64,000 nucleotides of DNA. Source: Acetobacter farinalis (GTDB taxonomy: Bacteria > Pseudomonadota > Alphaproteobacteria > Acetobacterales > Acetobacteraceae). The notes beneath the pieces are model-generated. The model made no database searches, was not told the origin of the DNA, and was given only the letters and a program-made list of their open reading frames with translations. The stretch lies in the NCBI RefSeq assembly GCF_026240015.1, contig NZ_JAPIUX010000003.1:202230-266229 (forward strand). The letters are read 5' to 3'. The translations under genes were made by a program, and so were the position numbers. Below, piece after piece: positions 44,294 through 52,582 of this stretch. Positions within the stretch are counted from its first letter, which is position 1. Every line of letters starts with the position of its first letter.

Positions 44294-44385
44294 CTTCCCC
44301 CCGGCGTTACAGGGCCGCGGGCTCCGGCATGCAGCCCGCGTGATCAGCCCCGATGCATCAGAGCACGTGCCTCAAACCAAATGCA

Positions 44386-44868
44386 TCAGACCCTGATCTG
44401 GCGCAGCAAGGCAAGAGACTCTACGCATGCCGCCGCTGCTTCACGGCCTTTATTATGAATGTCATCACCAGAGCGGAGCTCAGCCTGCTCATTCGTATAG
44501 GTTGTGAGCACCCCAAACGCGATCGGGGTTTCCGTCGCCAGTGAGGCCTGCATCAGCCCGACCGTGGTGCCGAGGCTGATGAATTCAAAATGCGCGGTAT
44601 CGCCCTTGATCACGCAGCCAAGGCAGATCACCCCTTCAAACCGCCCCGTTTTTGCCAGTGTCTGCGCCAGAAGCGGCATTTCAAAGGCACCGGGAGCAGC
44701 AAAAACATCCCCTTCCGCCACTGTGATGCCGTGCTCACCCAGCCATGCCAGAGCGCCATCCCGCAGGCCGCCTGTCACTTCTTCATTAAAGCGGCTGACA
44801 ATCAGGGCCAGACGCGGCATGGGCGTGAGGGTGAGGTTCGGGAGGGAGACAGGGTTCCGTGTGCTCAT
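44386..44868 (-). CDS. ribH: 6,7-dimethyl-8-ribityllumazine synthase
   Basis: 160 residues. Landmarks: LALIVSRFNEEVTGGL, the substrate loop FAAPGAFEMPLLAQTLAKTG, CLGCVIKGDTAHFEFIS and the catalytic-His region within it. It condenses the ribityl-aminouracil with dihydroxybutanone phosphate. It is the last gene of the riboflavin operon, 30 bases after ribBA. A start eight codons further in is possible, but the full frame has no better alternative. Confidence 0.95.
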   Translation of the reverse strand: MSTRNPVSLPNLTLTPMPRLALIVSRFNEEVTGGLRDGALAWLGEHGITVAEGDVFAAPGAFEMPLLAQTLAKTGRFEGVICLGCVIKGDTAHFEFISLGTTVGLMQASLATETPIAFGVLTTYTNEQAELRSGDDIHNKGREAAAACVESLALLRQIRV

Positions 44869-44898
44869 AAAACTATCCTTGAAGAAAACTGTGTGAAA

Positions 44899-46260
44899 TC
44901 AGACGGCAACATCAGCGGGGGCATCGCTCACAGAAAAGTGATTGAGCCTGTGCCCCATCCGTTGCCGCTTGGCATGCAGATACGCGCGGTTATGCGGGTT
45001 AGCCGGTGTTTCAAGGCCGATTCTCTGCCGGACCTGAAAACCGCGCGCCTCCAGTGCGCGCACCTTATCGGGATTATTGGTCAGCAGATCGAGCTGCCCT
45101 ACGCCCAGATCGCGCAGAATTCCGGCAGCCGCGGCCCAGTCCCGCGCATCCGTGGCGAAGCCCAGACGGTGGTTGGCATCCACCGTATCCAGCCCGGCAT
45201 CCTGCAACTCATAAGCACGGATCTTGTTGACCAGACCAATGCCCCGCCCTTCATGCCCGCGCACATAAACCAGAACACCACTCTCGGCCTGCCCGATGGC
45301 CTTGAGAGCCGCATGCAACTGCGTCCCGCAGTCACACCGCAAGGACCCCAGCGCATCTCCCGTCACGCATTCCGAGTGCATTCGCACCAGAGGCACAGTG
45401 CCCGGCGCGGCAGGATTGCCCTTCACAAGGGCCACATGCTCCACGCCACGGGAATCCCGGAAGGCATGAATCGCCAGATCTTCCCCGCCATAGGCACTGG
45501 GCAGCGCCGCCGTTGCGAGATCCGGCATCACCTCTTCCGCCGTGCTCTCCTCCGCTGCCCCCTCTTGCGCAGAATGGGCGGTCTGGGTCTCCCCAAAGGC
45601 CAGTGGCGTCAGACCATGCGCGCTGATCCATGTCACCAGTTCCGCAATGGAGATAATCGGCATGGCGTGCTGCCGCGCATAAACCTCCAGCGCCGGGCGG
45701 CGGGCCATGGTGCCGTCTTCATTCAGAATTTCACAGATCACCGCAGCAGGGCGCAGGCCCGCCAGCCGCAGCAGGTCAAGAGAGCCTTCAGTATGGCCAA
45801 TCCGCTCCAGCACGCCGCCAGCCGCCGCCCGCAGCGGGAAAATATGGCCCGGCGTTGCCAGATCAGAAGGCCGGGCGCTTTCAGAGGCCGCGACCTGAAT
45901 GGTATGGGCGCGGTCTGCCGCGGAAATACCCGTGCTCACCCCTTCGCGCGCTTCAATGGACACGGTGAAGGCCGTGCCATGTCGTGCCGTGTTGTCCCGC
46001 ACCATCATGGGCAGGCCCAGCTTTTCCACCTGCGCGGGCGGCAGAGGCAGGCACACAAGCCCGCGTGCGTGGGTGATCATGAAATTCATGGCCTCCGGCG
46101 TCATGAATTCCGCCGCCATCACAAGGTCTCCCTCGTTTTCGCGGTCTTCATCATCCACCATGATCACCATGCGGCCCGCACGCAGGGCCTCCACAGCGCG
46201 ACGCAGGGCGTCAGAGGGCTGAGCCACCGGGTGCGCGGCGTTTTTCACCGGTTCTGACAT
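44899..46260 (-). CDS. ribBA: Bifunctional dihydroxybutanone-phosphate synthase / GTP cyclohydrolase II
   Basis: 453 residues from the ATG at 46260, 16 bases inside the end of ribE. Residues 1-210 are the RibB half (MVDDEDRENEGDLVMAAEFM; TRHG-type DNTARHGTAFTVS; ATPGHIFPLRA). A variable acidic linker (HSAQEGAAEESTAEEVMPD) follows. Residues about 255-430 are the RibA half, with the zinc site CVTGDALGSLRCDCG (Cys-x10-Cys-x-Cys) and RGHEGRGIGLVNKIRAYELQ. Both active sites look complete; in many alphaproteobacteria the second is degenerate. Confidence 0.93.
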   Translation of the reverse strand: MSEPVKNAAHPVAQPSDALRRAVEALRAGRMVIMVDDEDRENEGDLVMAAEFMTPEAMNFMITHARGLVCLPLPPAQVEKLGLPMMVRDNTARHGTAFTVSIEAREGVSTGISAADRAHTIQVAASESARPSDLATPGHIFPLRAAAGGVLERIGHTEGSLDLLRLAGLRPAAVICEILNEDGTMARRPALEVYARQHAMPIISIAELVTWISAHGLTPLAFGETQTAHSAQEGAAEESTAEEVMPDLATAALPSAYGGEDLAIHAFRDSRGVEHVALVKGNPAAPGTVPLVRMHSECVTGDALGSLRCDCGTQLHAALKAIGQAESGVLVYVRGHEGRGIGLVNKIRAYELQDAGLDTVDANHRLGFATDARDWAAAAGILRDLGVGQLDLLTNNPDKVRALEARGFQVRQRIGLETPANPHNRAYLHAKRQRMGHRLNHFSVSDAPADVAV

Positions 46261-46847
46261 AGAACCTCCACATATTTGGCAATCACATCCACTTCCACAT
46301 TCACGGCAGCGCCCAGAGCCAGCTTGCCGAGGTTTGTGTGCGTCCATGTGTGCGGGATAATCATCAGCGCGATGCGGAACACGCCGTCTTTTTCCTCGCT
46401 GAGTTCGTTCAGGGTGAGGCTGATCCCATCCAGCGTGATGGAGCCTTTCTCCACCATGTAACGGCGCAGGCTGGCAGGCACTTCAAACACCACACGATGC
46501 GCCTCACCCGAGGGTGTGCTTTCAACAAAGCGGGCTGTGCCATCCACATGCCCCTGCACAATATGGCCCGAAAGCCGGGTGGCGGGTGTCACGGCGCGTT
46601 CCAGATTGACAAAGCTGCCAGCCCCGAGGGCTCCCAGTGTCGTGCGGTCCAGCGTCTCACTGCTGACAAAGAACTGCACACGCCCGCTTTCGGAAGGCGC
46701 GGTGGCCGTCAGGCACACTCCGTTGACCGCAATGCTCTCCCCTTCCGCCACATCACGCAGGCCGGTTTCCACCTCCAGCATGACGGAGCGGGCACCGGGT
46801 TCCACCTTGAGCACAGGGCCGAGTGATTCAATAATTCCGGAAAACAT
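46245..46847 (-). CDS. ribE: Riboflavin synthase, alpha chain
   Basis: 200 residues with the typical internal duplication of lumazine-binding domains: MFSGIIESLGPVLKVEPGAR and the IAVNGVCLTA motif in repeat one; LSGHIVQGHVDGTARFV and ITLDGISLTLNEL in repeat two. It makes riboflavin from two lumazine molecules. It begins three bases after the ribD stop and its end overlaps the ribBA start. Confidence 0.95.
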   Translation of the reverse strand: MFSGIIESLGPVLKVEPGARSVMLEVETGLRDVAEGESIAVNGVCLTATAPSESGRVQFFVSSETLDRTTLGALGAGSFVNLERAVTPATRLSGHIVQGHVDGTARFVESTPSGEAHRVVFEVPASLRRYMVEKGSITLDGISLTLNELSEEKDGVFRIALMIIPHTWTHTNLGKLALGAAVNVEVDVIAKYVEVLCQNR

Positions 46848-46849
46848 GG

Positions 46850-47884
46850 TTACTCCTCAGCGCACCGTGCCCACTCCGGAAAAAGAGCAAGCGGTGTTGT
46901 TGGCAGTGCTGTTGCATGACGGGTTGTGACGGAAAAATGGTCGGCCCCACTGGCATCCTGACGAATGGTCAGCCAGTCATCCCACATATCCTGCGCCCGC
47001 AGGGCGGCCAGAAGGGTTGGTCCGGCTTCCACCATGGCCCACAGGGCCGGTGTTTCGGCCAGCAGGGCGGGAAGCTCCCGGATATCGGGGCAGAAACGCA
47101 CATCAAAGCGGTTATTCGCCTGCTCCAGCCAGTGCGGGGAAACATGATCCTGCTGCCCGCACACCACCAGAGTTCTGCGGCGTTCGGCATGATCTTCCAC
47201 ATGCCGCACCGTAAAGGAGGGCGCATCCGCCCGCACCGTGCCGGTGCCGGTGATCACAAGGTCCGTTGCCCGGCGCAGGGCATGAGCGAAGCGCAGTGAG
47301 TCCGGTGTTGTAAAGGTTGTCTGTCCGGCCGGGGGTACCATGCTGCCATGCTGGTCCAGCGCCTGTTTGACCGTAATCCACGGTCGCCCCTGCGCCATCC
47401 GCATGGCAAACGGGGCTAGAAGTGCCGCACACCGCGCCGCAAGAGCGGCCCCGTTCGGAGCCTGCGCCAGCCAGCGCACGGTTACACCGGCACCTGTCAG
47501 GCAGGCCGCACCGCCTCCGGCCACATGCGGGTTCGGGTCCGCGCAGCCGATCCAGACAGTTTTGACGGGTGACTCCAGCAGCGCTTCCGTGCAGGGCCGT
47601 GTGCGGCCGGTATGATTGCAGGGTTCAAGCGTGACAACGGCCGTCCTCACGCGGTCAAGCACGCCGGCCTGCCGTGCCTGCTCCAGCGCCAGCCGTTCGG
47701 CATGCAGCGCGCCTGCCCGGTGATGAGCGGCAACACCCAGCACCTCTCCAGCTTCGTCCAGCAGGGCGCAGCCCACAGCAGGATTGGGGGCCGTCTGGCC
47801 CACAAAACGCCATGCCTCCGCAAGCGCTGCCTGAAAGGCCCGCACGACACAATCCGGCATCACTGCTGAAGGGGCCGGCATCAT
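46850..47884 (-). CDS. ribD: Riboflavin-specific deaminase / reductase
   Basis: 344 residues from the ATG at 47884; longer frames run into the FMN riboswitch and are ruled out. The N-terminal CMP/dCMP-type deaminase domain has the zinc site ALHAERLAL and LEPCNHTGRTRPCTEALL; the C-terminal reductase domain includes RPWITVKQALDQHG and LVITGTGTVRADAPSFTVR. It carries out the second and third steps of riboflavin synthesis. The ribosome site is weak, which fits a gene controlled through its leader. Confidence 0.92.
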   Translation of the reverse strand: MMPAPSAVMPDCVVRAFQAALAEAWRFVGQTAPNPAVGCALLDEAGEVLGVAAHHRAGALHAERLALEQARQAGVLDRVRTAVVTLEPCNHTGRTRPCTEALLESPVKTVWIGCADPNPHVAGGGAACLTGAGVTVRWLAQAPNGAALAARCAALLAPFAMRMAQGRPWITVKQALDQHGSMVPPAGQTTFTTPDSLRFAHALRRATDLVITGTGTVRADAPSFTVRHVEDHAERRRTLVVCGQQDHVSPHWLEQANNRFDVRFCPDIRELPALLAETPALWAMVEAGPTLLAALRAQDMWDDWLTIRQDASGADHFSVTTRHATALPTTPLALFPEWARCAEE

Positions 47885-48013
47885 TTCTGAAAGGGTTTGT
47901 GTCACACCCTGTACCCATCTGCCAAAAACAAAACACCAGACAGACTCAGGGCACACGGCAGGTACCACCCCTTGCCTTCCACACATGGGAAGCCAAAGGC
48001 CTGCACCGTTCTC

Positions 48014-48145
48014 TCTCATCCGGACTATAACCGTCGGCTCCGGAATCACACCGGATCTGCTGACCCCGCCGAAGCGGGCGCTCGCGGGCTTGCAACGGAA
48101 CGCCGTTACTTACCGCCGGTAGGGAGTTTCACCCTGCCCTGAGAA
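48014..48145 (-). promoter_or_regulatory. FMN riboswitch (RFN element) upstream of ribD
   Basis: On the minus strand it starts with the conserved CTCAGGGCAGGGTGAAACTC and continues CCTACCGGCGGTAAGTAACG, GCAAGCCCGCGAGCG, GGTCAGCAGATCCGGTG and ends GGTTATAGTCCGGATGAGAG. All the signature RFN blocks are in order. It lies about 130 bases before the ribD start and would reduce rib operon expression when FMN is high. Confidence 0.95.
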
Positions 48146-48255
48146 CGTCACGGCCGCACAAGAGACGACCGCACTTGTTATGATGGGGTGAATACCACCC
48201 GCTTGCAAGAGACAATCCATGCAGAACGGAGCAAAAAACTCCGTGAGGCCGTGGC

Positions 48256-48726
48256 TTACGGCAGCGGATGCGCTGCGTTCAGTGTGCCGCGCTCCTGAAG
48301 AACCATGTTCGGCTGCATCGGTGTTGCACGTGCTTTTTTCACATCGTCCGCCGTAATTTTCGGCGCGGAAGCAGAGCCGCCAAGAGAGGCGACATAGGTG
48401 ACAACCGCAGCCAGATCCTCATCAGACAGAGAAGAGCCCAGACCGGGCATGAAACCGGTATAGGTGCCGCCAGCAGCCTGAAGGCTGCCCATCATGCCAT
48501 TGAGCACCACATGCAGCACATAGGTCTTGCCTTCAGGCGTTGCGATAATCTTGTCCACACGCCCCTTGAGCGGCGGAAACTGGCCGGGAATGCCGATTGC
48601 GCCACTCTGGTGGCAGACAGCGCAATGAGAGGCATAAAGCTGTGCGCCATCCGCCGCGGAGGCCGAGCCGGAAAAAGCGGACAGACCACCCAGAGCAGTC
48701 ATCAGAACAAAGGCAGTTTTCTTCAT
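48256..48726 (-). CDS. Periplasmic c-type cytochrome
   Basis: 156 residues from the ATG at 48726, which opens into a signal peptide (KKTAFVLMTALGGLSAFSGS then ASA). One heme motif CAVCH is preceded by AQLYASH, and a distal Met ligand is likely in YTGFMPGLG, followed by LSDEDLAAVVTYVASLGG, the classical class I cytochrome c ending. It lies 59 bases downstream of the beta-barrel gene and on the same strand as the eut genes. Partner oxidoreductase unknown; cytochrome c subunits often serve membrane dehydrogenases in acetic acid bacteria. Confidence 0.85.
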   Translation of the reverse strand: MKKTAFVLMTALGGLSAFSGSASAADGAQLYASHCAVCHQSGAIGIPGQFPPLKGRVDKIIATPEGKTYVLHVVLNGMMGSLQAAGGTYTGFMPGLGSSLSDEDLAAVVTYVASLGGSASAPKITADDVKKARATPMQPNMVLQERGTLNAAHPLP

Positions 48727-48785
48727 GAAGCATGGTCCTTGATATATCGCGATAGTGAAACGATTATACACAACTCCCCAAGGGT

Positions 48786-50378
48786 TCAAAATGCCCAGAC
48801 AGCATCGCAACTGAACCAGAGCATGTTGTTCGTGCCGTTATTCACAACCTGATTGGCAACTGTTCCCCCCTGATTGAACGGATGCGTGCCGTTCAGCGAT
48901 TTATCCAGACGTATTTCCGGGCGGATGGTCAAGGACCCAAGCCCCAGATGTTTGTTCACGAACTCTGGCCGGTAAGATGCCCCTACAGTCAGCGCCCCAT
49001 AGGTGGTGGGAAGCGCACCGTAGCGCGGGTAAGGCTGGTTGCTGAGCGCCTTGGTGTAGGACGTAAAGCTGGAATATTCTGTAATGATCCCGCCCGTATT
49101 GTCCCGGAAGATTTCGCCACGCGCATTCAGGGTCAGCCAGGGGCGAACGGCCCATGCCAGATAGGTGGTCACACCATAGGCATCATCCCGCGCGAGATCA
49201 TCATGCAGATACGTGCCGTCCACCGTGACGGTAACGGCGGGGTTCATGTGGTACGCCACCACAATATCCCCGTTATACTGCATCTCCCTGTTCGCTGCCC
49301 GCCCGGCCCCTGCGCTGATCCAGCCATCGGGGGATGTGACAGCCCGCCCGTTATTGCCCTGCGGGCCGAAATGCCCAATCGCATGAACATCCACCTTGCC
49401 ATCCAGAAGATGGTTGAAGGTAAATCCAAAATAGCCTTTTGGTTTATTGTTGTTTCCGGATTGCCCGAAAGTGGTGGAATTGCCCGCGTCCACCCCGACA
49501 ATCCAGTCCGTATGTTTTGCGAGATGCATGGTGGCCACAATACCCACCGTTTCAAACGGCACGATATAATCAGACGCATAATTGAATGTGTAGAACGGGC
49601 GAGCCAGAGCCGGTGTGCCTTCCGCCCCCATAAGCCCGTACATCTGCCCCACCTGCACATCGATCCCGTGCCGGAACAGCCAGGGCAGATGCACATCAAG
49701 ATGCGCCTGGGTGGGCACCCACTGATACAGGCTATTCAACGAACCGGACCCCATGCCTATGGTCGGGTCAAACCGGGCATCCGAGCCATACATGGCCTCA
49801 AACACAAACCCGATCCCGTAGCCGCCCCCCACACTTGTCACAGGATGGGAGAGAGACCCCATGATCTGGTTCAGCGTAACCGTATTGGCGCGGTCTACAT
49901 AAAACTGTCCGAAATTTCGGGCTGAACGGGTCCAGGGATTTCCGGCAATCCCGGCTTCCACGGTCAGATGCCCTTCCAGCCCATCCCAGTAGGTCAGGGC
50001 ATGGCCGGGTTTGGGGTGGAACAGGTTTCCGGCATGCAGCTTCTGCATATCCTCATCTTCCAGTGTTCTGGTGACGGCACTGGTGGCTTCTCCCGTTTCC
50101 TCCTTGGCAGGCTCGGCCTGCCCGGCAGGTATCTGCCCGCCAGAGACTTGAACGCCAGCGGGCTTTTCCGTGGCAGGAAAATCCCGAGAGGTCTGAAGAA
50201 GCGCATGTCCGGCAGCATGCTGCACAGAACCGGGCCTTACCCGTTTTGCTGGAACGGATAGACGCGTACCAGCCCGTGTTCCTGATGGCTCGGCACACAC
50301 AGCCTCAGCGCCAAGCGTACATCCCATCATCAGCACGGAAGCCAGCGTGACCTGCTTCACTCTGTTCTGTTTTGCCAT
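48786..50378 (-). CDS. Outer-membrane beta-barrel porin (BBP2-like)
   Basis: 530 residues. Signal peptide MAKQNRVKQVTLASVLMMGC to about AVCA, a Pro/Glu-rich N-terminal spacer of about 100 residues, then a barrel with many aromatic strand ends (LEGHLTVEAGIAGNPW; SVGGGYGIGFVFEAMYG; VGQMYGLMGAEGTPALARPF; WLTLNARGEIFRDN) and a final strand ending LWFSCDAVWAF. It resembles the putative beta-barrel porin-2 group. It lies 45 bases after the ethanolamine permease gene, so it is probably in the eut transcript and may admit the substrate. Confidence 0.75.
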   Translation of the reverse strand: MAKQNRVKQVTLASVLMMGCTLGAEAVCAEPSGTRAGTRLSVPAKRVRPGSVQHAAGHALLQTSRDFPATEKPAGVQVSGGQIPAGQAEPAKEETGEATSAVTRTLEDEDMQKLHAGNLFHPKPGHALTYWDGLEGHLTVEAGIAGNPWTRSARNFGQFYVDRANTVTLNQIMGSLSHPVTSVGGGYGIGFVFEAMYGSDARFDPTIGMGSGSLNSLYQWVPTQAHLDVHLPWLFRHGIDVQVGQMYGLMGAEGTPALARPFYTFNYASDYIVPFETVGIVATMHLAKHTDWIVGVDAGNSTTFGQSGNNNKPKGYFGFTFNHLLDGKVDVHAIGHFGPQGNNGRAVTSPDGWISAGAGRAANREMQYNGDIVVAYHMNPAVTVTVDGTYLHDDLARDDAYGVTTYLAWAVRPWLTLNARGEIFRDNTGGIITEYSSFTSYTKALSNQPYPRYGALPTTYGALTVGASYRPEFVNKHLGLGSLTIRPEIRLDKSLNGTHPFNQGGTVANQVVNNGTNNMLWFSCDAVWAF

Positions 50379-50423
50379 GCGTTTCAGTCCATTTCAGGAA
50401 ATATCGAGAGCGGCCAAGAGGAA

Positions 50424-51782
50424 TCAGACGTGGTGGGAAATGGCTTTTTTTCTTGAAAGAGCCATGAACAAACCGGACAGAACCACCATGAACCCCAGAT
50501 AAATACAGAAAATAATCCCGTTGCAGACGATAACCGCCACAAGGGCAATCAAAGCCCCCACCAGCGCGATACCGGGCAAAACCGGGTAGAGCGGCGCGCG
50601 GTAAGAGCGATGCAGATCGGGCTCAGTCCGGCGCAGGCGGAACAGGCTGACCATGCTCAGCACATACATTGTCAGCGCACCGAAAACCGACATAGTCACC
50701 AGTGTTGCCGTCAGAGACTGACCATTGATGGAAATGACATCATCCGAGAAAATGGCGGCAATCCCGATCACACCGCCCGCGATGGTCGCCATATACGGCG
50801 TCTTGAAACGAGGGTGCAGGCGCCCGAGCACCTCCGGCAGAAACCCTGCACGGGCCAGAGCAAAAATCTGCCGCGCATATCCCATGATAATACCATGCAG
50901 AGATGCCACCAGCCCGAACAGCCCCAGCCAGACCAGCATATGCAGCCAGCCGCTATTGCTCCCCACCACACGCTTCATGGCCTGTGGCAGCGGGTCATTC
51001 AGATTGGCCAGACTGTGCCAGTCCCCCACGCCGCCAGCAAACAGCATGACACCAAAGGCCAGCGAGACCAGTGTCAGCACACCAGCAATATACGCTATGG
51101 GAATGGCGCGTTTGGGGTCTCTGGCTTCTTCCGCCGCCATGGCAACCCCTTCAATGGCCAGAAAAAACCAGATTGCAAACGGGATGGCCGCAAAAATACC
51201 GCCCATGGCCTCCCACCCGAAATGTGATGCAACACCCCATCCATCATGCGTGAAATTCTGCCATGAGAAGGCCGGGGCCACGACGCCCATGAAAACGAGC
51301 AATTCGATAATAGCCGCTATGGTAATAAACAGTTCAAATGTCGCGGCAATATGCACACCCACGATATTGAGCGTCATGAACACCAGATACGCGCCACAGG
51401 CCGCCACCTTGGGGGAAAGACCGGGAAACTGCACATTCAGATAGGCCCCGATTGCCAGAGCAATGGCTGGCGGCGCGAAAATGAATTCCACCAATGTTGC
51501 CAGACCGACAATAAGCCCACCCCAGCGCCCAAGGGCACGGGTGCTGTAGGTAAACGGGCCGCCCGCCTGCGGAATGGCGCAGGTGAGTTCGGTAAAACTG
51601 AAGATAAAGGCTGTATAGATCACGGCAACAAAAACGGTCGCCAGCAGAAAACCCAGCGTACCCGCTGTTGCCCAGCCGTAACTCCAGCCGAAATATTCGC
51701 CGGAAATCACCAGACCAACAGCTATCCCCCACAGATGAAAGGCCCCCAATGTCTTGTGCAGATGTGTCGGGTTGCTGCTCAT
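50424..51782 (-). CDS. eat: Ethanolamine permease
   Basis: 452 residues, an APC-superfamily transporter with about 12 helices. The N-terminus LGAFHLWGIAVGLVISGEYF then GWSYGWATAGTLGFL is distinctive of Eat permeases; GGPFTYSTRALGRWGG and FFLAIEGVAMAAEEARDPKR are further family landmarks. Its ATG overlaps the eutC stop by four bases. It imports ethanolamine for the lyase encoded just upstream. Confidence 0.93.
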   Translation of the reverse strand: MSSNPTHLHKTLGAFHLWGIAVGLVISGEYFGWSYGWATAGTLGFLLATVFVAVIYTAFIFSFTELTCAIPQAGGPFTYSTRALGRWGGLIVGLATLVEFIFAPPAIALAIGAYLNVQFPGLSPKVAACGAYLVFMTLNIVGVHIAATFELFITIAAIIELLVFMGVVAPAFSWQNFTHDGWGVASHFGWEAMGGIFAAIPFAIWFFLAIEGVAMAAEEARDPKRAIPIAYIAGVLTLVSLAFGVMLFAGGVGDWHSLANLNDPLPQAMKRVVGSNSGWLHMLVWLGLFGLVASLHGIIMGYARQIFALARAGFLPEVLGRLHPRFKTPYMATIAGGVIGIAAIFSDDVISINGQSLTATLVTMSVFGALTMYVLSMVSLFRLRRTEPDLHRSYRAPLYPVLPGIALVGALIALVAVIVCNGIIFCIYLGFMVVLSGLFMALSRKKAISHHV

Positions 51783-52579
51783 ATGCGCGGGTCCTTTTCA
51801 AGCGCGGAAGAGGGATCGGCAGGAGGGGCGCTGTCTGGCGCGGCATCTTTCAGCCCCACGCCAGTCAGCTTCAGGTGGCTGGCTTCCCGCATGAGCCAGG
51901 CCAGCTTGTCCGCCGCCACAGAGGTCGGCAGACCATGTTGATGGATATTGGACAGGCAGTTCCGTGCAGAGTCCGGGCAGCCTACATACGGGGCATAGGT
52001 GAGATAAACGCCCAGACTTTCCGCCACACTCAGGCCGGGGCGCTCGCCGATCATCATCACCACCATGCGTGCGCCCAGCGCCACGGCTATCTCATCTCCC
52101 AGCGCCACACGACCCTGTGAGGCAATAATCAGCGGAGCAATCCGCCAGTCCTTCAGCCGCGCCTGCATGGCCCGGAACAGCGGAATGGCCCCTTTCTGCG
52201 TCGCAATGGCGGAAAGACCATCCGCGGCTACAAACACCACATCCCACGCATCTCTTTGCAAAAGTGGCAGGCAGGCCGGGTCCAGTCTGCGGCCCAGATC
52301 AGGCCTGCGCAGGTAGGTAGGCCGGTCCACTGCCCGGCTTTTCACGCACAGGCAGTTCTCCCCGCCCATCTGCGCCACCAGAGCCTGCACATCCAGCGGT
52401 GTATGCACGGCATCCCGCGCCTGGGCATGGGCGGCCTGAAACGTCAGAACATCGGTTGTGCGCTGTGCATTTCCGCTTCGGCCCAGACCAATGCGCGCCC
52501 GTGTCAACCTCCGCAGGTCCTGCCAGACATCCGGCGCACCGGAAGGGGAGGACGTCGGTATGTGTGCCTTATCCGTCAT
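51779..52579 (-). CDS. eutC: Ethanolamine ammonia-lyase, small subunit
   Basis: 266 residues. EutC pattern: LRRLTRARIGLGRSGNA, FQAAHAQARDAVHTPLD, SRAVDRPTYLRRPDLGRRLD, VVFVAADGLSAIATQKGAIP, ALGARMVVMMIGERPGLSVA and the closing CPDSARNCLSNIHQHGL. With EutB it forms the B12-dependent enzyme that turns ethanolamine into acetaldehyde and ammonia. It lacks a long N-terminal extension of the kind that targets microcompartments in enteric bacteria. It starts three bases after eutB. Confidence 0.95.
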   Translation of the reverse strand: MTDKAHIPTSSPSGAPDVWQDLRRLTRARIGLGRSGNAQRTTDVLTFQAAHAQARDAVHTPLDVQALVAQMGGENCLCVKSRAVDRPTYLRRPDLGRRLDPACLPLLQRDAWDVVFVAADGLSAIATQKGAIPLFRAMQARLKDWRIAPLIIASQGRVALGDEIAVALGARMVVMMIGERPGLSVAESLGVYLTYAPYVGCPDSARNCLSNIHQHGLPTSVAADKLAWLMREASHLKLTGVGLKDAAPDSAPPADPSSALEKDPRI

Positions 52580-52582
52580 GCC

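Noticed and set aside
48003..48049. Upstream start at 48049 for ribD
   Set aside because: It lies inside the FMN riboswitch, and the extra residues have no relation to RibD; the ATG at 47884 was chosen.
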